Below are positions 1 through 7,656 of a stretch of DNA of 32,516 bases, piece after piece. Within the stretch, counting starts at the first letter, position 1. Every line of letters begins with the position of its first letter. The translations under genes and the position numbers were made by a program. The notes beneath the pieces are model-generated. The model ran no database searches, had not been told where the DNA came from, and saw nothing but the letters and a program-made list of their open reading frames with translations. This DNA comes from Acidimicrobiaceae bacterium (lineage in GTDB: Bacteria; Actinomycetota; Acidimicrobiia; Acidimicrobiales; Poriferisodalaceae): contig PBHE01000027.1 in assembly GCA_002719335.1 (NCBI GenBank), positions 1 to 32,516 on the forward strand. Direction: 5' to 3'.

Positions 1-668
1 ATCGTGTGGTGACGTGGGACAGCCGCGGTTTTGGTAACTCCACCAATAACACCGGCCGCCTGGCCCCGGATAATGCGGCACATGACCTGGCAGCCGTACT
101 GGACGAACTCGAAATCTCCAGCGCACATCTTGTAGGTCAATCCATGGGGGGTTGGCACGTTTCCGCCTTTCTCACGTTATTCAACGAGCGAGTCCGATCT
201 GTCACCTACGCCGACACTGTGGGGGGCCTTTGGACCGACGATCTTCGCAGGGCATACGAAGAATTCCGCGGCGACGGTGGACTACTGGGGACACGAGAAC
301 TCCCGCTGGTTGGGGGACATCTAGCGTTGTGGACCGGAGACGCGGATCGAGATATCGCTCACGCGTTTTTGTACCAAGCGTTGGGTTCGTTTCATTCACC
401 GCCTCTTGATCGGCTGGGGGAGGTGCTTGAATTTACGATTGACCATTCAAGGTTTGATGATCTCAATATTCCGGTTTTATTCATTGCGGGTGAGTACGAC
501 CAAATTTTTCCGTCTTCAATGCTGCATGATTCCGCCAATCGCATTCGCGGAGCACAATTTGTTCAAATCCCTAATGCTGGGCACAGCCCGTACTTCGAAC
601 AATCCGGCGCTTGGAACGCGGCGTTGCTTGAATTTCTTGCCGCCACCGGTCAAGACCTTTCTGGCTGA
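1..668 (+). CDS. alpha/beta-fold hydrolase, 5' end cut off by window edge
   Basis: The frame is open to the left edge, and a GTG at position 6 lies inside an ordinary conserved stretch (VVTWDSRGFG), so the true start is outside the window. Counting from that GTG, the nucleophile elbow is GQSMGG with Ser46, the likely acid is Asp165 in AGEYDQIFP, and the catalytic His is His193 in NAGHSPYFEQ. This is the usual Ser-Asp-His order of the alpha/beta hydrolase fold, seen in esterases, haloperoxidase-like enzymes and C-C hydrolases. The region between residues 75 and 145 would be the cap. No signal peptide can be judged because the N-terminus is missing. The substrate cannot be told from sequence; proximity to an amide-catabolism island allows an amidase or esterase role, but that is only context. 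It converges with the ABC exporter gene 50 bases downstream. Confidence 0.85.
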   Translation, partial: RVVTWDSRGFGNSTNNTGRLAPDNAAHDLAAVLDELEISSAHLVGQSMGGWHVSAFLTLFNERVRSVTYADTVGGLWTDDLRRAYEEFRGDGGLLGTRELPLVGGHLALWTGDADRDIAHAFLYQALGSFHSPPLDRLGEVLEFTIDHSRFDDLNIPVLFIAGEYDQIFPSSMLHDSANRIRGAQFVQIPNAGHSPYFEQSGAWNAALLEFLAATGQDLSG

Positions 669-718
669 AAGCCCACTCATCTTCACGAGTTGACACACAC
701 GGTCGCTCAAACCAACTG

Positions 719-3700
719 TTACGTCGCGGTAGCCGAGAGTTGGTGGGCTAGCAGGTGGGAGTAAAGACCATCCTCGTTCAGAAGCGTTTCGTGGTCCCCG
801 ACTTGGACGACCCTGCCAGCGTCCATCACCACAATCTGCGTGGCGTTACGCACTGTTGATAATCGGTGAGCGATGATCAGCGTGGTCCGGCCCCGCATGA
901 GCGTCTGCAGTGCACCGTGGACGGCTGCTTCGTTAACTGCGTCAAGATGTGAGGTGGCCTCATCAAGCACCAGCACTGGGGCATCCTTCAAAAACGCCCG
1001 CGCGATAGCCACACGTTGACGCTGACCTCCCGAAAGGCGCACACCTCGCTCTCCAACTTGAGTTTCAAGACCGTGAGGTAAATTCGCCACAAAGTCACCC
1101 AATGAGGCCTGTTCGATAGCCGTGCGAAGTTCCGTCTCTGAAGCGCCGGGTCGCGCCATGGCGACGTTATGGGCAAGCGTGTCGTGAAATAAATACGTTT
1201 CTTGGCTAACCATGGCCACATGGGCGCGCAAATCATCGAGATCTAATGAGCGAAGATCCTCTCCAAACAGAAGAATGCGACCATCGGTTGCATCCCAGAA
1301 TCTCAGGATGAGTTGGGCAGATGTCGTCTTACCGGCGCCGGATGGTCCAACGATCGCCACGGTCGTGCCTACCGCCGCATCGAAAGTCACGCCCGATAGG
1401 GCCTCGGTCGTAGTGCCCGGATAGCTAAAGACGACATTCTCAAAGGTGACTGCTCGAGCGGCTTTCGCTGAGTCAAGGGGTACCGGCGTTGCAGACGAGA
1501 CTACGGGCACATCTTCGTTGTGCACTTGGTACAACCGTCGCGCGGCGCCGAGCGTGTCAGCGAGTTGTCGTCCAACATGGGCAATCTCAGCAACTGGCAA
1601 GAAGCAAGCTAAAGCGAGCAACGTCAACAGCGGAAGGGTAGTCGGGGCCAGATCTCCCGCCGAGACAAGCCCCGCGCCGGTTATCACCACGGCGAGCCCC
1701 CCAAGCCCGGTAACAACCTCAAGCACCGCTGTTTGCCGAGAAAGGTCCCGGTAGAAGGGCAAGCGGGTGTCGACGTGACGCTGCACTCGTTTCAAGAATG
1801 CTTCTGATCGCGCTACGGACTGCTGAAACGCCACAACTTCGTCGAGTCCTTGAACGGTGTCCACCACAAAGGCGTTCAGATCACCAAGCGCTTCACGGTC
1901 CTCGGAGCCGAGGGTGTCGAGCCGACGGCGCAATAAGAAGGGGCTGATGACTACAACGGCTAGGAATGGCGCCAGAGCGACAGCCATCGACCAACCCAGG
2001 ACACTTAACGTGATCAGCACTGAGGTAGGCACCAGCACAGCGACGAAAGCAGGCGCCACGGTGTGAGCGAAGAAGTACTCCACCATCTCCACGTCGTGCG
2101 TCGCCATAGCGACCATGTCGCCGGTGCGTCTGCGTACCAGATATGCGGGCGCGAGTTGATCCAACTTCGAGTAAAGCGCTACTCGCATTTCGGCCAACAT
2201 CCGGAATGCCATGTCGTGAGCAATCCAAGACTCCAGCCAATGCAAGATGCCCGCCAGAGGCGCGACTACGGCAAGAGCAACTAGTAAGCCTCCAAAGGGC
2301 TCATTTTGTTTGACAGCAGCAACTACCAATGCGCTCAGTACACCGACGCTAATAAGCGCGGCAACCCGCGTGACCCCGAAGAAGAAGGTGGCTACTAGCT
2401 TTCCGCGCCATGGTCGGACCTCACTGAAAAGCCAACGTACTGCACCAACCCAGCCAAGGCCGGTGGCGGGAACAATTTCCGAGTTGTTGGGGTCCCCGCC
2501 GTCAAGAGGTAAATCCTCAGATGCATCTGCGACATTGTTGGAGTGATCTGCCACATTCGGGTTGGAAAAGTTTGGTTGGGACAACTGGTCAGCCATTAAA
2601 GCGTAGTAGTGACCTCGATTTTCCATTAGCGCGCTATGTGTCCCTGATTCCACTATTTTGCCTTCGTCAAGCACGAGAATCCGGTCTGCGCTGATCACAC
2701 TGGAAAGTCGATGGGCGAAAATAAGCGTGGTTCGCCCAGCCATAAGACGATCCAACGCTTGCTGGATAATCGCCTCGTTCTCGGCGTCGACTGAGGACAG
2801 AGCTTCGTCAAGTATCAGAATCGGGGCGTCTCTTAACAACGCGCGGGCAATCGCTATGCGTTGTCGTTGACCACCCGATAGACGGATACCCCGCTCACCA
2901 ATGACAGTGTCGTAACCATTTGGCAAATTCATCACGAAGTCGTGTGCGTTGGCATCACGAGCTGCTTGACGCACCGCGTCCATGCTCGCGTCTGGAGCCC
3001 CAAATCGAATATTCTCGAGCACTGTGCCGTGGAACAGAAAAGTGTCTTGGGACACTACGGCGATCGCTCCATAATGGTCCTGGCTCGACAGATTTCTGAG
3101 ATCGTGACCGCCGAGCATGACACGACCACTATCAGGATCGTGGAACCTCAGTAACAACTTGACCATGGTGCTCTTACCGGCGCCACTTGACCCGACTACT
3201 CCGACTCGTTCACCGGGGGCAACCTCAACGTCAAGGCTGGCAAGAGTCGCTTCGGTGGTGTTGGGGTAGCTGAACACCACTCTCTCGAAGGACAGTCGGG
3301 GGTCAATAGGCCCAGTGAGTTTCACGGGTGTTGTCGGTTGTTGAATTTGGGGTTCAGCGTCGAAGACCTTGAAGATGCCTTGTGCAGCCGAGAGGCCCAT
3401 CATGCCGTTGTGCAGCATCGCACGCAGGTCGCGTTGGGGTCGGAACACTTCAATACCAGCCATCAACACAATGAGCAGTGTCACTATTTCCATTTCGCCG
3501 GCCTGCACTCGATATGCACCTAACGCCAATGCTGCGGCTGCGCCTAGCGCTAACCCGGTATCGGTGATGCCGCGAGTTAAGGAGTTAGTGGCAAGCACCC
3601 ACATGGTGCTCTTGAATACGTCGTGGGCACGTTCTGCCAGTGTGCGGCCTCGTTCTTCGCTTTGGCCGAAAGCTTTTAGTGTCGCTAGACCCTGTAGAGA

Positions 3701-4300
3701 GTCCAAGAAGTCAGCAGCAAAACGACTGTATGCCTGTTGCCGTTGCAAGCTTCGAGCCGCGTCCCAACGGTGAAACGCGGAGGGCGCTACCAAAGTCACT
3801 AATGCGAAACCAATCAGAATGGCAGCGACTGGCAAGTCGAGAGGGGCCAACATGACGAAAATCACTAGAGGAGTGATCGAGGCTACAAATAGCTGCGGGA
3901 GGTATTCACCAAACCAAACTTCTAACTGTTCAACACCTTCGACGAGTGATAACAAAACTTCGCCCGTGCGTACGTCCCCAAATTGAGCTGGCCCCAGCTG
4001 CAAAACGTGTTCATGGAGTTGGCTACGAAGTACCAGTTGTACTTTGGCAGCGGTGCGATGTGCAAGCATCTTGCGCCAGTGTTCAAGCACGCCGCGCGCG
4101 ATCATGACGAGCGCCACAGCCATCGTGGGGCCCGCTAACTCGTTGAGATTCGCGCCAGTAAATACTTTGGCTAGCAACCACCCAAGCAAACCAAGTCGAA
4201 CTATGCCAGTGACTGAAGCCACGACACCAATGATCACGGCTTGAGCGACAGCACCTCGGCTGCCCTTAGTTAATTGCCAGAGTCTTGAATCGAAGAACAT
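719..4300 (-). CDS. Fused double ABC exporter (CydDC-like), two TMD-NBD halves in one chain
   Basis: This 1193-residue protein contains two complete exporter halves. The first has an N-terminal membrane domain (about residues 18-310) and a nucleotide-binding domain with Walker A GSSGAGKST near 370, Q-loop VVSQDTF, signature LSGGQRQR, Walker B ILILDE near 495 and switch AHRLSS. The second has a membrane domain (about 630-910), then Walker A GPSGAGKTT near 985, signature LSGGQRQR, Walker B VLVLDE near 1107 and AHRLST. Both halves keep the catalytic Glu after Walker B, so both ATP sites look competent. The first membrane domain has CydD-like features (FGDVRTGEV, LATLKAFGQSEE), and fused CydDC-type chains are common in actinobacteria. 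Known CydDC exports thiols/haem-related compounds; the cargo here is unknown. The start is the ATG at 4300; a Gly/Asn/Asp-rich linker near 580-610 joins the halves. It is probably not part of the catabolic operons. Confidence 0.9.
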   Translation of the reverse strand: MFFDSRLWQLTKGSRGAVAQAVIIGVVASVTGIVRLGLLGWLLAKVFTGANLNELAGPTMAVALVMIARGVLEHWRKMLAHRTAAKVQLVLRSQLHEHVLQLGPAQFGDVRTGEVLLSLVEGVEQLEVWFGEYLPQLFVASITPLVIFVMLAPLDLPVAAILIGFALVTLVAPSAFHRWDAARSLQRQQAYSRFAADFLDSLQGLATLKAFGQSEERGRTLAERAHDVFKSTMWVLATNSLTRGITDTGLALGAAAALALGAYRVQAGEMEIVTLLIVLMAGIEVFRPQRDLRAMLHNGMMGLSAAQGIFKVFDAEPQIQQPTTPVKLTGPIDPRLSFERVVFSYPNTTEATLASLDVEVAPGERVGVVGSSGAGKSTMVKLLLRFHDPDSGRVMLGGHDLRNLSSQDHYGAIAVVSQDTFLFHGTVLENIRFGAPDASMDAVRQAARDANAHDFVMNLPNGYDTVIGERGIRLSGGQRQRIAIARALLRDAPILILDEALSSVDAENEAIIQQALDRLMAGRTTLIFAHRLSSVISADRILVLDEGKIVESGTHSALMENRGHYYALMADQLSQPNFSNPNVADHSNNVADASEDLPLDGGDPNNSEIVPATGLGWVGAVRWLFSEVRPWRGKLVATFFFGVTRVAALISVGVLSALVVAAVKQNEPFGGLLVALAVVAPLAGILHWLESWIAHDMAFRMLAEMRVALYSKLDQLAPAYLVRRRTGDMVAMATHDVEMVEYFFAHTVAPAFVAVLVPTSVLITLSVLGWSMAVALAPFLAVVVISPFLLRRRLDTLGSEDREALGDLNAFVVDTVQGLDEVVAFQQSVARSEAFLKRVQRHVDTRLPFYRDLSRQTAVLEVVTGLGGLAVVITGAGLVSAGDLAPTTLPLLTLLALACFLPVAEIAHVGRQLADTLGAARRLYQVHNEDVPVVSSATPVPLDSAKAARAVTFENVVFSYPGTTTEALSGVTFDAAVGTTVAIVGPSGAGKTTSAQLILRFWDATDGRILLFGEDLRSLDLDDLRAHVAMVSQETYLFHDTLAHNVAMARPGASETELRTAIEQASLGDFVANLPHGLETQVGERGVRLSGGQRQRVAIARAFLKDAPVLVLDEATSHLDAVNEAAVHGALQTLMRGRTTLIIAHRLSTVRNATQIVVMDAGRVVQVGDHETLLNEDGLYSHLLAHQLSATAT

Positions 4301-4547
4301 GCGTCAGTGATCCGCTCTCTAGATTCGGCCAAGAATGGACAACCTTCAAACTCGTCAAAGGTTAAAGAATGCAGCCGGGACGCCAAAAACACTGCCACAT
4401 AGTTGAAGTTTCTGAAGGTTTTTAGTTCGCCCAGTGCCCAGCTTTGGTCTAACCACGTTAACTCTCAAACCGCAAAAAACACTGATGCTTGTGTATCAAC
4501 GGGTTTAGTAACACGGTATTCAGGGATTCACCTGTTGAGCTCAAATT
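4301..4547. other. Intergenic region between carbamate kinase 3' end and ABC exporter start
   Basis: No credible gene lies here; the short reading frames lack family features. On the minus strand a TTGACG hexamer (plus 4353-4358) lies upstream of the exporter start, but no convincing -10 follows at 16-18 bases, so a promoter is only possible. An imperfect inverted repeat around 4469-4508 (AAACC outer arm, ACAC/GTGT inner arm, GGTTT outer arm) lies 40-80 bases past the carbamate kinase stop and could be a weak transcription end. Confidence 0.3.
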
Positions 4548-5441
4548 TCAACAAATCTGCGTACCGGCTTCTCCTCCCACTACCGCCGATAGCTCTTCCA
4601 GAGAACCAATCGCTGCGGTTCCGCCCGTCGCGTCAATAAATTGCAGAACGGCCCGGATCTTTGGCTCCATCGAACCCGTCGGATACTCCCCATTTCGCAG
4701 CCGTCCACGGAGCTCATCAACACCAATCTCTTTGATGAGGCGTTCCTGAAAGCCCCCGTAATCACTTTTTACACCGTCGACATTAGTGACGATCACCATA
4801 CGTTTGGCGGCCAAACGTTCAGCCAATAACGCAGTGCACAAATCTTTATCCACGACAGCCTCAACGCCTCTCGTGTTCCCGCCTTCGCGAATCATCGGGA
4901 TGCCTCCTCCCCCGCATGCAACAACAATGACGCCAAGATCAAGAAGCAATTCGATAACCGGATAGTCGAGTATCTCAATGGGTGGTGGTGACGGAACCAG
5001 CCGTCTAGTTCCATCCTCGCGAACCCTTCCAATCGGCTTCCCAGGCGAATCAAAACTCGGGTCAGTGGGGTCCACCACAACCCGCGTTATCACGCTGGCC
5101 GCGGTGCGAAAAATCGATCTTCGACTGAGTTCCAATTCGATTTCAGTTACCAAAGTGAAGCCAATCGTGGCCTGTGTTTGAGCTACACACCAATCCAGCG
5201 GTACCGCCGGCACAACCGCAGCCGACAGTTCGTTTTTTAGCAGTAGATTGCCAACCTGCGGCCCGTTGCCATGCGTTATTACCGGCTCATATCCGAGAGA
5301 AATGAGATCTACGAGGCTTCTGGCGGCTACCGCCATATTGGCGGTTTGTTCTTCTGCGGTGTAGTCCCCATCGCTCGGCGCGATCGCGTTTCCACCCAGC
5401 GCGACTACTACACGTTGATGGGATTCGCTGGCACGGTCCAC
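4548..5441 (-). CDS. arcC: Carbamate kinase (ArcC/AllK-like)
   Basis: The enzyme catalyses carbamoyl phosphate + ADP to ATP + carbamate, which breaks down to NH3 and CO2; it is cytosolic. The 297 residues match the family length (about 300-310). Visible motifs are VVVALGGNAI near the N-terminus, THGNGPQVGNLLL, the glycine-rich CGGGGIPMI, VDKDLCTALLAE, VTNVDGV, and FPTGSM-type YPTGSMEPKI near the C-terminus. No arginine deiminase or ornithine carbamoyltransferase gene is nearby. The three AllFGH-like genes at 11282-14635 are a more likely source of carbamoyl phosphate, so the role may equal E. coli AllK in allantoin/oxalurate fermentation. It is transcribed divergently from the NmrA-like gene across 42 bases. 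The only ordinary in-frame start is the GTG at 5441, which lacks a well-spaced ribosome site; a GGAGG (plus 5465-5469) sits 7 bases before an ATT codon at 5456, a possible rare start. Confidence 0.93.
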   Translation of the reverse strand: MDRASESHQRVVVALGGNAIAPSDGDYTAEEQTANMAVAARSLVDLISLGYEPVITHGNGPQVGNLLLKNELSAAVVPAVPLDWCVAQTQATIGFTLVTEIELELSRRSIFRTAASVITRVVVDPTDPSFDSPGKPIGRVREDGTRRLVPSPPPIEILDYPVIELLLDLGVIVVACGGGGIPMIREGGNTRGVEAVVDKDLCTALLAERLAAKRMVIVTNVDGVKSDYGGFQERLIKEIGVDELRGRLRNGEYPTGSMEPKIRAVLQFIDATGGTAAIGSLEELSAVVGGEAGTQIC

Positions 5442-5483
5442 GGGTCTGACGCCAATCGGCTCGCCTCCCTAGGAGACGCTACT
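5442..5483. promoter_or_regulatory. Short divergent intergenic region between carbamate kinase and the plus-strand operon
   Basis: Only 42 bases separate the two divergent starts, so promoters for at least one direction must overlap the opposing coding region. The segment holds ribosome-binding-like sequences on both strands: AGGAGA at 5471-5476 for the plus gene and GGAGG (plus 5465-5469) for the minus gene. No clear -35/-10 pair was identified by eye. The arrangement would suit co-regulation of carbamate kinase with the ten-gene operon. Confidence 0.4.
5471..5476 (+). promoter_or_regulatory. Ribosome binding site that fixes the NmrA-like start
   Basis: AGGAGA lies 7 bases before the ATG at 5484. 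The protein from that ATG begins directly with the Rossmann strand (PTLAVTGAHG), whereas the longer open frame starting at 5271 would run antisense through the carbamate kinase gene. This decides the start. Confidence 0.7.
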
Positions 5484-6323
5484 ATGGGCAGAATGCCAAC
5501 GCTCGCGGTGACTGGGGCCCACGGCAAGACAGGACAAGCGGTAATAACGGCCTGCCGAGGGACCTGGCAAATCCGGGCTCTCGCTCGCAATAAGGGACAA
5601 GCAGAGCGTCTTCACTCGTCTGGGTGCGAAGTTGTTATCGGCAACATGGCGAATAGCGCCACTCTGGCTGAGTTATTCCAGGATGCCGATGCCGCTTACC
5701 ATATCTGCCCCAATTTTCACCCGGGGGAAGTCGAGATTGGCACCTTAGTAGCGGCTAAGGCAGACAAGGTAGACCGCCTGGTGTATCACTCGGTCCTCCA
5801 CCCCCAAACCCAGAAGATGCCTCACCACTGGAGAAAGCTTCTCGTCGAAGAAATACTGCTAGAAGCACGTCCCTCTAAAACCACCTTTGTGCGTTCCGCT
5901 CCATACATACAAAACTTGAAGCCTTACATTGAAAAGGCATCCGGCGACGGGCGACTCGTACTGCCATATTCGGTGGATGCCCGAACAGCCATGGTGGATC
6001 TTCTTGACGTTGGGCGCGCAGCATCGGTACTTCTTGATAGTGATCTTGAAGCCGGATCGGGATGGGATCTCTGCGGGGTGGCTTCAATCAGCCACCGGGA
6101 GATCGCTGCCCTATTGACGCGCCTTACACGTAACACGGTGACCTGCCATGAAGAGCCAGCGCCTGATGGTACGCCCCACGAAGTTCAAATGATGTTCAGC
6201 TACATGAACGAGTACGGCTTGGAAGGATCAACGCAACAACTTCGAGCTTTGGTTGGAGATCCGACGCCGCTCGAATCGACCTTGCAAGGTTTGCTTCCCG
6301 AACTTGAAGATCCGACGTCGTGA
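5484..6323 (+). CDS. NmrA-like / atypical SDR NAD(P)-binding protein
   Basis: The 279-residue product starts at the ATG with the good ribosome site at 5471. The N-terminus carries a dinucleotide-binding Rossmann motif, TGAHGKTG, followed by IRALARN, a typical NmrA pattern where a basic residue after the second strand favours NADP(H). Further family landmarks are GNMANSATLAELFQDADAAY, a VYHSVLHPQ segment and RSAPYIQNL in the substrate-domain half. The catalytic Tyr-x-x-x-Lys of classical SDRs is not evident, as is usual for NmrA/HSCARG and quinone-reductase-2-like members, which may act as redox sensors or reductases. It is the first gene of the plus operon and overlaps the next gene by 4 bases, so it is probably co-translated with the molybdenum hydroxylase. 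Its role in the pathway is unknown: a redox-responsive regulator or a carbonyl reductase are both possible. Confidence 0.85.
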   Translation: MGRMPTLAVTGAHGKTGQAVITACRGTWQIRALARNKGQAERLHSSGCEVVIGNMANSATLAELFQDADAAYHICPNFHPGEVEIGTLVAAKADKVDRLVYHSVLHPQTQKMPHHWRKLLVEEILLEARPSKTTFVRSAPYIQNLKPYIEKASGDGRLVLPYSVDARTAMVDLLDVGRAASVLLDSDLEAGSGWDLCGVASISHREIAALLTRLTRNTVTCHEEPAPDGTPHEVQMMFSYMNEYGLEGSTQQLRALVGDPTPLESTLQGLLPELEDPTS

Positions 6324-7168
6324 AACCAGCTTCGTTCGATTACCACCGAGCCACCTCTGTCGAAGATGCCACGCAACTTCTCTCGGAACTTGAAGACGCA
6401 AAAATTCTGGCTGGTGGGCAAAGCCTGATCCCATTAATGAACTTTCGCCTTTCTACGCCACCGCATCTCATAGACATCTCTAATCTTCCAGAACTCAGTG
6501 AGATCAAAGTGGACGACCGATCAGTAACGGTGGGAGCGGCAGTTACTCACACCACGCTCCTAAAGACCCAACGAGTTGCCTCGGAATTGCCTCTTTTGGT
6601 GGATGCGGAAAAACTCGTCGCTCACGAAGTGATCCGAAATCGCGGCACCGTTTGTGGATCTCTGGCGCACGCGGATCCCGCGGGCGAGATGACTGCTGTA
6701 ATCCGCGTCCTTGATGGAGCGGTGCGAACGTCTTCAGTTGACGGAGAGCGCACCATTCAAGCCGTCGATCTCTTCGAAGGGCCTCTGCAATCCTCACTAA
6801 AGGAAAATGAAGTCATCGTGGAAGCGATCTTCCCAAAGCTCGGGAGGAATTCGTTGAGTTCGTTTCGCGAAGTCGCAAGACGCCACGGTGACTATGCCAT
6901 CGCGGGCGCCGTCAGCGTGGTCGACTACGACGATGCAAGGTCAATAGCGTCAGCACGCACAGCTTTTCTTTCTGTCGGCCCGGTGCCAATTTTGATCAGC
7001 TTTGATCAACTCTTAGCTAAGACCAAAATCAGCGACATAGGCCACGACGAGATCTACGAAATCGTTAGCTCTCAGCTGAATCCTCAAGCCGATGTCCACG
7101 CCTCAGCCGACTATCGCCGTCACCTTGCCGCCGAATTAGCTTGGGAATCGTTGAAAGCATGCGTATGA
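6320..7168 (+). CDS. Molybdenum hydroxylase FAD-binding (medium) subunit, CoxM/XdhB family
   Basis: The 282-residue protein starts at a GTG overlapping the previous stop. It carries the FAD-binding signature of the CO dehydrogenase flavoprotein family: LAGGQSLIPLMNFRL at residues 30-44 and RNRGTVCGSLAHADP at 106-120 (usually TIGGSLAHADP, so a Cys replaces a Gly). The C-terminal domain (about 172-275) is the CoxM C-terminal domain. The subunit passes electrons from the iron-sulfur subunit to NAD or another acceptor. With the next two genes it makes a complete three-subunit hydroxylase, which oxidises an aromatic or heterocyclic C-H using water. The gene order medium-small-large is the one of coxMSL. 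The context downstream (ring-opening amidohydrolase) suggests a pyrimidine-like ring as substrate. Confidence 0.92.
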   Translation: MKPASFDYHRATSVEDATQLLSELEDAKILAGGQSLIPLMNFRLSTPPHLIDISNLPELSEIKVDDRSVTVGAAVTHTTLLKTQRVASELPLLVDAEKLVAHEVIRNRGTVCGSLAHADPAGEMTAVIRVLDGAVRTSSVDGERTIQAVDLFEGPLQSSLKENEVIVEAIFPKLGRNSLSSFREVARRHGDYAIAGAVSVVDYDDARSIASARTAFLSVGPVPILISFDQLLAKTKISDIGHDEIYEIVSSQLNPQADVHASADYRRHLAAELAWESLKACV

Positions 7169-7656
7169 ACGAAGAAATGTCACACGAAATAGTCTTAGAT
7201 GTGAACGGCAAGGTAAAGCGGTTCAGTGCGCCAGCTCGACGGTTGCTTTCGGATGCTTTACGAGGCGATCTGGGTCTTACCGGAACGCACGTGGGCTGCG
7301 AACATGGTGTTTGCGGCTGCTGCACCGTGCTAATCGACGACCAACCTGTCCGCTCGTGCCTGACCTTTGCGATAGCGGCACAGGACAGGAAAATTCGGAC
7401 CGTTGAAGGCCTTGCAGACGCTGATGGCAAGTTGCATCCAGTCCAAGCAGCCTTCAAAGAATGTCATGCGCTTCAATGCGGATTTTGCACTCCGGGATTT
7501 CTCATGACCGCTACAGCATTACTTGAACAAAGACCCGATCCAGACGAAGAAGAGATCACAGAGGCGATAGCGGGAAACCTGTGCCGATGCACGGGCTACC
7601 AAAACATCCGCGCTGCCATCGGCCACGCAGTTGAATTGATGCAATCGGACATCTGA
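7165..7656 (+). CDS. Molybdenum hydroxylase [2Fe-2S] (small) subunit, CoxS/XdhC-type
   Basis: The 163-residue product starts at the ATG at 7165, whose last bases form an ATGA overlap with the CoxM-like stop; a TTG at 7141 is also in frame but less likely. The N-terminal plant-type ferredoxin cluster is bound by Cys45, Cys50, Cys53 and Cys65 (GCEHGVCGCC then RSC). The C-terminal cluster is bound by Cys105, Cys108, Cys140 and Cys142 (QCGFCTPGF and NLCRCTGY). Cys142 and the conserved Gln104 lie where the molybdopterin-contacting residues sit in the family. Both clusters are complete, so the subunit should be functional. It passes electrons from molybdenum to the FAD subunit. Confidence 0.95.
   Translation: MNEEMSHEIVLDVNGKVKRFSAPARRLLSDALRGDLGLTGTHVGCEHGVCGCCTVLIDDQPVRSCLTFAIAAQDRKIRTVEGLADADGKLHPVQAAFKECHALQCGFCTPGFLMTATALLEQRPDPDEEEITEAIAGNLCRCTGYQNIRAAIGHAVELMQSDI

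Noticed and set aside
3369-3773. Antisense reading frame inside the ABC exporter gene (134 codons)
   Set aside because: Low-complexity composition expected from the opposite strand of a conserved gene; no family features.
4548-5441. Arginine deiminase pathway
   Set aside because: Only the carbamate kinase is present; no arginine deiminase or ornithine carbamoyltransferase-like gene is in the window.
5271-5483. N-terminal extension of the NmrA-like reading frame by 71 codons
   Set aside because: It runs antisense through the carbamate kinase gene, has no family similarity, and the ATG at 5484 has a good ribosome site and begins at the Rossmann motif.
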